Shown piece after piece: positions 4,472 through 9,118 of a stretch of 9,118 nucleotides of DNA (positions within the stretch are counted from its first letter, which is position 1; each line of letters opens with the position of its first letter). The notes under the pieces were generated by a model. That model saw only the letters and a list, made by a program, of their open reading frames with translations. It did no database searches and was not told where the DNA came from. Origin of the DNA: Opitutales bacterium (GTDB lineage Bacteria > Verrucomicrobiota > Verrucomicrobiia > Opitutales > UBA2987); assembly GCA_021772555.1 (NCBI GenBank), contig JAJFLT010000443.1:1-9118 (forward strand), given 5' to 3'. The position numbers and the translations under genes are program-made.

Positions 4472-5761
4472 ATGATTTTTCCTACCTGCATGAGTGACTT
4501 GAAAGCAGGACCTTTTCAGTTGAAGTGCGTGGATTGCGATGGTCGCTACGATCCCGAAGAGATTCTCTACGTCTGTCCGGTTTGCTCCGGGGTGCAGAAA
4601 CCAGGTCGTGCCCTGCGCGGGGTTCTGGAGGTGGATTACGACTATGATCTGTTGTCCCGACAATTCAACCGGGAGTATCTGGCCGGTTGCACGTTGAGGG
4701 GAACACGGCGCTATTTCCCACTCCTGCCTCTTTCCGATGAAAAATACCTTTCGCCCCTGCTCATCGGAGGCACGCCATTATCCGGCGGGGAGAGGCTGGG
4801 AGCGCATTTGGGCATGACCTCTCTCTATTTAAAGGACGAATCCCGGAACCCGGCCGGTTCCTACAAGGACCGTGCATCGGTTCTGGTTGTGGCCAAGTCC
4901 CTCGAAATGGGGATGGAAACTGTTTGCACGGCTTCGACGGGTAATGCCGCCACCGCCCTGGCCTGTGTTTGCGCCTCGCAGGGTGTGAACTGCGCCGTCA
5001 TCGTGCCGGAGTCCGCGCCTCCAGCCAAGCTGGCCCAAATGCTGGTTTACGGAGCCCAGGTGTTTCCCGTTCGGGGAAATTATGATCAAGCCTTCGACCT
5101 TTCGACTGAGGCCTGTCAACGGTTGGGTTGGTACAATCGCAACACCGCCTTCAATCCCTATACCATTGACGGTAAACGGTTGGCCGCCTTCGAGATTTGG
5201 GAGCAACTGGGACAAAAGTCACCTGACTCGGTTTGGATTCCCACCGGCGACGGCGTCATCCTGGCCGGGGTGGCCAAAGGATTCCGGGACCTGCTCGGGC
5301 TTGGGTTGATCGACCGTATGCCCCGCATGATGGCTGTGCAGGCGGAGGGTAGCGCGGCCCTTGTCAATGCCTTCGAGTCGGGCGCATCGGAGCCGGAACC
5401 GGTTCCCGGCGCGTCCTCGGTGGCCGATTCCATTGTCGTGGAGGCGCCCCGTAATGGCATTCTGGCGCTGAGGGAGATTCGGGAATCGGGCGGGCGGGCT
5501 CTGGCCGTTTCCGACGCGGAAATCCTCTCAACCCTGGCGCTTCTCGGTCGTTTGACCGGTATTTTTGTGGAACCATCCACTGCCGCCGCCGTGGCGGGAT
5601 TGGCCAAAGAACGTCGGGCCGGGCGGGTGGCCGACAACGAATGCGCCGTTCTCCTGCTCACCGGCACGGGTTTGAAAGATATCGCGGCGGCCCAGCGTTC
5701 CGTTGAAATGCCGCCGTCCATCGATCCCAACTTTCAGGCATTAGAGAAAGCTTTGGTTTAA
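4472..5761 (+). CDS. thrC: Threonine synthase (PLP-dependent, with N-terminal zinc ribbon)
   Basis: The product converts O-phosphohomoserine to threonine and phosphate with pyridoxal phosphate, the last step of threonine synthesis, in the cytoplasm. From ATG 4472 it has 429 residues. A four-cysteine ribbon (C19, C22, C35, C38) precedes the fold-type II catalytic domain, with IGGTPL (about 99-104), NPAGSYKDR holding the PLP lysine (K132), STGNAATA (155-162) for phosphate binding, PTGDGVILAG, and a C-terminal glycine-rich LLLTGTGLKD. The order matches threonine synthases; cysteate synthase is a less likely relative. The start is uncertain. ATG 4472 follows a GGGGGGAG tract at a very short distance; ATG 4490 would still keep all four cysteines; a TTG at 4418 lies in the array promoter block and is unlikely. 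The gene stands alone, divergent from the array, and ends in tandem stops TAA TGA. Its GC content is clearly higher than that of the array. Confidence 0.9.
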   Translation: MIFPTCMSDLKAGPFQLKCVDCDGRYDPEEILYVCPVCSGVQKPGRALRGVLEVDYDYDLLSRQFNREYLAGCTLRGTRRYFPLLPLSDEKYLSPLLIGGTPLSGGERLGAHLGMTSLYLKDESRNPAGSYKDRASVLVVAKSLEMGMETVCTASTGNAATALACVCASQGVNCAVIVPESAPPAKLAQMLVYGAQVFPVRGNYDQAFDLSTEACQRLGWYNRNTAFNPYTIDGKRLAAFEIWEQLGQKSPDSVWIPTGDGVILAGVAKGFRDLLGLGLIDRMPRMMAVQAEGSAALVNAFESGASEPEPVPGASSVADSIVVEAPRNGILALREIRESGGRALAVSDAEILSTLALLGRLTGIFVEPSTAAAVAGLAKERRAGRVADNECAVLLLTGTGLKDIAAAQRSVEMPPSIDPNFQALEKALV

Positions 5762-5776
5762 TGATACTCCTTTTTT

Positions 5777-5846
5777 AACCACGGATGACACGGATGATTT
5801 GATAGAGATTGAAACGCTTTTTTATTAGCCGCGTTCATCTGCGGTT
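5777..5846. repeat. Imperfect inverted-repeat element between threonine synthase and hydratase genes
   Basis: AACCACGGATGACACGG (5777-5793) and CCGCGTTCATCTGCGGTT (5829-5846) are imperfect inverted arms; the right arm reads AACCGCAGATGAACGCGG in reverse. The ACCACGGATGACACGGATGA word type is, from memory, a dispersed intergenic repeat in many environmental genomes, including Verrucomicrobiota-like ones. It may also end the thrC transcript. Only one copy is in this window. Confidence 0.5.
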
Positions 5847-5889
5847 TTACAGAACCTTGATGTTGAATTTGAAAACCGATCGGAAACTT

Positions 5890-6735
5890 ATGAAAAAGAG
5901 AATACTGGCCCTATTTAATTTAATTCTGTTAGCCTGTGTCGGTTACGTTACCGCCGGTGGGACGGCTGAAAATGCCGAAGATGTCGCGGAAAGCTTAATC
6001 GCAGGCGAAAAACAAAATCAAGTCTGGCCCCTGGCCTCCGATTTGGTTCCCGGTCTGGATCTCGCCCAGGCTTATGCCATACAGCGTTCCCTGGTGGCGG
6101 CGAATTCGCAAGGCGACAGAATTTGTGGATTCAAGGCCGCGCTCACGACCGGCCCAGCCCAGGAGCGTTTCGGGCTGCAAGAGGCCGCCGCCGGTGTTTT
6201 ACTCGATTCCATGCGGTGCACCGGCAAGACGGACCTCGCTTTGTCGCAATTTCATCGACCGATGATGGAGATGGAGGTCGCCTTCGTGGTGGGGAAAAGA
6301 ATCGACAGGCCGCTCAAAGACGTTCCCGAGTTGAAAGCCCATATCCGCTCGGTTTTGCCCGCCATTGAGCTGCCGGACTTGCGTTTCGCCGATATGAATG
6401 AGGTCTCGGGATTGGATATCATCGCCGTCAATACGGTTGCTTCCGCTTTTATGGTCGGAAACGAAATTCCTGGCGCGAAACAGGATTTCAGCAATCTGGA
6501 AGTGCAGTTGTTGCATGAGGGCAAAGTTCTCAAAAGCGGGAGCGGGCCCGGATTTACTGGAGACCCCTGGGCCGCCGCCCTACAATTGGTTAATCACACG
6601 GTCAAACAAGGCTGGGTGATCGAGCCCGGGCACATACTCTTGAGCGGTGCCATGGGCGGCCTCACTCCGGTCGAACCGGGAAACTACAAAGCCCGTTTCA
6701 GCGGATTGGGCATCATTCGCTTTACGATTCGCTGA
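5890..6735 (+). CDS. Exported fumarylacetoacetase / 2-keto-4-pentenoate hydratase family protein
   Basis: The product is 281 residues from ATG 5890. An in-frame ATG at 5809 is rejected because its 27 extra residues come mostly from the intergenic repeat and would bury the signal sequence. The N-terminus is MKKR plus a hydrophobic stretch to residue 22. LLAC with C16 may be a lipobox; otherwise cleavage after VTA (about 22) is possible. The rest is the FAA-hydrolase/MhpD fold: GFKAALTT (80-87), AQERFG, AGVL, the metal-binding pair E127 and E129 in MMEMEVAF, then PAIELPD (E160), NTVASAFMVG, GDPWAAALQLVN and GHILLSGAMGGLTPVEPG. Known cytoplasmic members hydrate 2-hydroxypentadienoate or decarboxylate oxaloacetate-type substrates in aromatic catabolism. 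No catabolic genes are nearby, and export is unusual, so the substrate is unknown. It overlaps the 3' end of the convergent ligase gene by 14 bp. Confidence 0.85.
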   Translation: MKKRILALFNLILLACVGYVTAGGTAENAEDVAESLIAGEKQNQVWPLASDLVPGLDLAQAYAIQRSLVAANSQGDRICGFKAALTTGPAQERFGLQEAAAGVLLDSMRCTGKTDLALSQFHRPMMEMEVAFVVGKRIDRPLKDVPELKAHIRSVLPAIELPDLRFADMNEVSGLDIIAVNTVASAFMVGNEIPGAKQDFSNLEVQLLHEGKVLKSGSGPGFTGDPWAAALQLVNHTVKQGWVIEPGHILLSGAMGGLTPVEPGNYKARFSGLGIIRFTIR

Positions 6736-7864
6736 GCCCGTTGGTCGAATTTTCGACAATCATTCGACGCACCACTTCCGACATTTCGCCCGTTTCTTCA
6801 AAGATTGAGCGCTGCATGTCCGCGCCGGTTGGCTGGTCAACCATTTTATAAATGTGGTTCAGTTCCTTGGTGCAATCCAGTTCGACGGCATAGTCGTGCA
6901 GAACGGAGGCCATTTGGGTGGCTAATTCACGGGCCGGAATCGGTTTGTGGGTGAGGGCGTCGACCAGTTTCGCATCGAGACCGTAGCGGCAGGCTTTCCA
7001 TTTGTTCTGTTTGACCATTATGGGGTGGATGTCGTGCTGGTAAACGCCTTTATCGATGTCGTCCGATAATCGGCAAACCAGGCACTGTATGAGGGCGGCC
7101 AGGCTGAGTGCGTCATCCAGGCAGCAGGGCAGGTCGCATATACGCACCTCTACGGTGCCGAATCCCGGATGGGGCCGCACATCCCACCATATTTCCCGAA
7201 TACTGTTAATGAATCCGGTATTGATGGAATGTCGCACGACCCAACAGTATTCGCTGAAGTTGCGCATCAGCGGTGGCAGTCCGGCGTTCGGCAATTGTTC
7301 CATGATTTTGCATCGTTGGGAGTGCAGTCCAGTGTCCCGGTTGACCCAGAACGGGCTGTTGACCGACAACGCCAGCAGGGTGGGGAGGTAGCGCATCATA
7401 CGGTCGATGAGCATGACGGCCTTATCTCCGGAATCCACCCCGACATGCACATGCATCCCGAACGTGACGATGCGCCGGGCCGTGTCCTGCATTTTTTCGA
7501 TGAGTAAATTATAGCGGTCACTGGGAGTGATTTTCTGGCTTTTCCATAATGAAAAAGGGTGAGTGCCGCCCCAGAAGAGCAGTGTATCCAACTTTTTGGC
7601 GGCTTCCACCACAACCTGAATCTTTTCCCGCAAATCCTCGCCCACCTCGGCGATGGTATGGCAAGCTTTTGAATTGATCTCCAGGTAGCACTGCATCAAC
7701 TCCGGCTTGATGGCCTCCTCAAAATCTGGCGGCAGCATTTCAAGGATTTCAGTAATGACACTTTTCAATTCATAAGTATCCGCATCGACCAGTTGCAGCT
7801 CGATTTCGACGCCCACCGTGGGCCGTCCGTTATGGGTGAATTTAAGTGCGGTATTTCCATCCAT
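6722..7864 (-). CDS. Carboxylate-amine ligase, GCS2 (YbdK-type glutamate-cysteine ligase) family
   Basis: The product is 380 residues from ATG 7864; a TTG start at 7894 would overlap the preceding gene and add ten unconvincing residues. It matches the GCS2 family: VGVEIELQLVD (17-27) with the catalytic and metal-binding glutamates, EINSKACHT (62-70), WGGTHPF, GMHVHVGV (136-143), LALSVNSPFWVNRDTG and the basic WWDVRPHPGFGTVEVRICD (226-244). Family members form a gamma-glutamyl or related amide using ATP. E. coli YbdK has only weak glutamate-cysteine ligase activity, so the real substrate may not be cysteine. It starts 20 bp after the stop of the M20 amidohydrolase gene on the same strand, so the two are probably co-transcribed. 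No glutathione synthetase gene is in the window. The gene ends tail-to-tail with the hydratase gene, overlapping by 14 bp. Confidence 0.9.
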   Translation of the reverse strand: MDGNTALKFTHNGRPTVGVEIELQLVDADTYELKSVITEILEMLPPDFEEAIKPELMQCYLEINSKACHTIAEVGEDLREKIQVVVEAAKKLDTLLFWGGTHPFSLWKSQKITPSDRYNLLIEKMQDTARRIVTFGMHVHVGVDSGDKAVMLIDRMMRYLPTLLALSVNSPFWVNRDTGLHSQRCKIMEQLPNAGLPPLMRNFSEYCWVVRHSINTGFINSIREIWWDVRPHPGFGTVEVRICDLPCCLDDALSLAALIQCLVCRLSDDIDKGVYQHDIHPIMVKQNKWKACRYGLDAKLVDALTHKPIPARELATQMASVLHDYAVELDCTKELNHIYKMVDQPTGADMQRSIFEETGEMSEVVRRMIVENSTNGLSES

Positions 7865-7883
7865 GAGCGGTATCCAGAGTTTA

Positions 7884-9089
7884 TTATTTACCAAAAGCCA
7901 GGTTGAGGGTTGAGCGAGCCAGGATTTTAGCGCCTATGGAGAGGGCCGATTCGGCGATATCAAACTGGGGTGAATGTAAATAACGAGGCTGCTGGCCGGG
8001 CAGACCGACCCCCAGCCGCAGCATGCAACCGTGTGCGTTGGCCAGGTAATTACTGAAATCTTCACCCCCCATGCTCGGATGCGGTATCCAGCGGACGTTT
8101 TCCTTGCCCAGCACCGAGATGGCCGCCTTGCGACACTTCCTCATGACTTCCCGATGGTTGACGACGCTTTCGATCTTGTAGGGAATGTCCATTTTAAAGA
8201 CCGCCCCGGTGGCATTGGCGATGCCGTTGGCAATGTCCACCATCTTGGCCTTAATGAACTGTGAAGTGGCGTCTTCCACCGTGCGAATAGTGCCGCGCAA
8301 TTGCGCGTTTTCAGGAATGACATTGGGGTTGATGCCGGCCTGGAATACACCGAAGGAAACGACCGCGGGTTCCTGCGAATCGAGCAGGCGCGGCAAGGTG
8401 TTGTAAACTGTGTTGACGAACTGGGAGGCGGCGCCCACCGGATCGACGGTATGGTGGGGTCTCGCTCCATGGCCGCCCTGGCCCGATACCCGGATATCGA
8501 ATTCTTCACAGATAGCTGTCAACGCTCCCTCGCGCACCCCGATGGTGCCGACTTTCAAGGAGGGGTCCACATGTAGTGCGATGATCGAGTCCACGCCTTT
8601 CATAACTCCGAATTCGATCATCTCGTTGGCGCCGGTTGCGGACTCCTCGGCGGGTTGGAATATGGCACGCCAGGTTAATGGATGTGGAAAATGGTCCTTG
8701 CACTTATGCAGGGAGAGAATGGCGCCCAGGAGCATGGCGGTATGGGCATCGTGCCCGCAAGCATGCATGAGATTGGCTTCGGTTGACCGGTAAATAACGG
8801 TTTTTTCATCCTGCAGGCGCAGCGCGTCGATATCGGCCCGTAGAGCGATGCGAGAAGAGCCCTTTTGTTCCTGCGAGTCCACGGAGAGGCCTCTCTTGGC
8901 GGGAGTTACTTTGGGTTCCAATCCCTTATCCCGCAGCCAATCGGCGAGATAGGCAGTCGTTTTAAACTCATGCTCGCTAGCCTCGGGATTGGCGTGCAGA
9001 TAACGCCTTACCTCGCGGATTTCATCATCCAAGGAATCGATAACCTGGTCTAATTCTCCATTAATGCTGGCCGAAATTGAAGTATCCAT
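7884..9089 (-). CDS. M20D-family metal-dependent amidohydrolase
   Basis: The product is 401 residues. It has the M20D signature order: RRYLHANPEASEHEF (28-42), RADIDAL (84-90), MHACGHDAHTAM (108-119) with metal ligands C111 and H113, FQPAEES (144-150) with E148/E149, ALHVDP (171-176) with H173, the dimerisation lid GGHGARPH (205-212), HPSMGGEDFSNYL (337-349) and LHSPQFD (371-377) with H372. This family hydrolyses N-acyl amino acids (indole-acetyl amino acids, hippurate, N-acetyl-diaminopimelate or N-acetyl-cysteine type substrates); which one cannot be read from sequence. No signal peptide is present, so it is cytoplasmic. An in-frame TAA lies four codons upstream, fixing ATG 9089 as the first possible ATG. 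A GGAGG lies 16 nt upstream of the ATG, too far for a standard site. It heads a two-gene unit with the carboxylate-amine ligase. Confidence 0.92.
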   Translation of the reverse strand: MDTSISASINGELDQVIDSLDDEIREVRRYLHANPEASEHEFKTTAYLADWLRDKGLEPKVTPAKRGLSVDSQEQKGSSRIALRADIDALRLQDEKTVIYRSTEANLMHACGHDAHTAMLLGAILSLHKCKDHFPHPLTWRAIFQPAEESATGANEMIEFGVMKGVDSIIALHVDPSLKVGTIGVREGALTAICEEFDIRVSGQGGHGARPHHTVDPVGAASQFVNTVYNTLPRLLDSQEPAVVSFGVFQAGINPNVIPENAQLRGTIRTVEDATSQFIKAKMVDIANGIANATGAVFKMDIPYKIESVVNHREVMRKCRKAAISVLGKENVRWIPHPSMGGEDFSNYLANAHGCMLRLGVGLPGQQPRYLHSPQFDIAESALSIGAKILARSTLNLAFGK

Positions 9090-9118
9090 GACGGGAGTTT
9101 AATAGCCTCCATTATTTC

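Noticed and set aside
5158..5730. 190-residue minus-strand frame opposite threonine synthase
   Set aside because: A low-complexity Arg/Pro/Ser/Ala composition typical of a shadow of a GC-rich gene, with no domain pattern.
5809..5889. N-terminal extension of the hydratase-family protein from an ATG at 5809
   Set aside because: Half of it is translated from the intergenic inverted repeat, and it would place 27 residues ahead of a clear signal sequence.
9056..9114. Short upstream reading frame (ATGGAGGCTATT...) overlapping the amidohydrolase start
   Set aside because: About 19 codons with no ribosome-binding site visible before the window edge and no recognisable leader-peptide character.

Overview
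The window looks like chromosomal DNA of a Gram-negative bacterium. A FecA-like TonB-dependent receptor implies an outer membrane, a periplasmic YceI protein is present, and the housekeeping genes are GC-rich. I would guess Verrucomicrobiota (Opitutae-like). This rests on the style of the aromatic-rich secreted paralogues, an imperfect palindromic intergenic repeat and mostly weak Shine-Dalgarno sequences, and it was not tested by any search.

Layout, left to right. (1) 1-991, minus: N-terminal 330 residues of a FecA-like TonB-dependent receptor that runs off the left edge. Upstream, around 1037-1079, are two Fur-box-like palindromes. (2) 1228-1302, plus: tRNA-Arg (anticodon CCG) with encoded CCA. 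Its 3' end is half of a perfect 9-bp hairpin that reaches the stop codon of a convergent yceI-family gene (1319-1885, minus). (3) 1950-4329, minus: a tandem array of three paralogous genes for small secreted proteins of unknown function, separated by homologous spacers of about 260 bp. Each copy has the same promoter architecture: TTTACA, 16-17 bp, TATTTT, and a conserved 14-bp element exactly 12 bp upstream of the -35 box. The spacers also carry a conserved hairpin. This array is the most interesting and least explained part of the window. (4) 4472-5761, plus: threonine synthase, divergent from the array; its leader overlaps the promoter of the outermost array copy. (5) 5890-6735, plus: a fumarylacetoacetase/MhpD-type hydratase-family protein that unusually starts with an export signal, possibly a lipoprotein signal. 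(6) 9089-6722, minus: an M20D amidohydrolase followed after about 20 bp by a GCS2/YbdK-type carboxylate-amine ligase. They are probably one operon and end tail-to-tail with the hydratase gene, with a 14-bp overlap.

Working together: the amidohydrolase (amide hydrolysis) and the carboxylate-amine ligase (ATP-dependent amide formation) probably act on related gamma-glutamyl or N-acyl compounds. The TonB receptor is probably iron-regulated. The three array genes look like individually transcribed, co-regulated secreted variants rather than an operon of different functions. No gene-free stretch exceeds 300 bases. I saw no CRISPR array, insertion sequence, integrase or phage gene.
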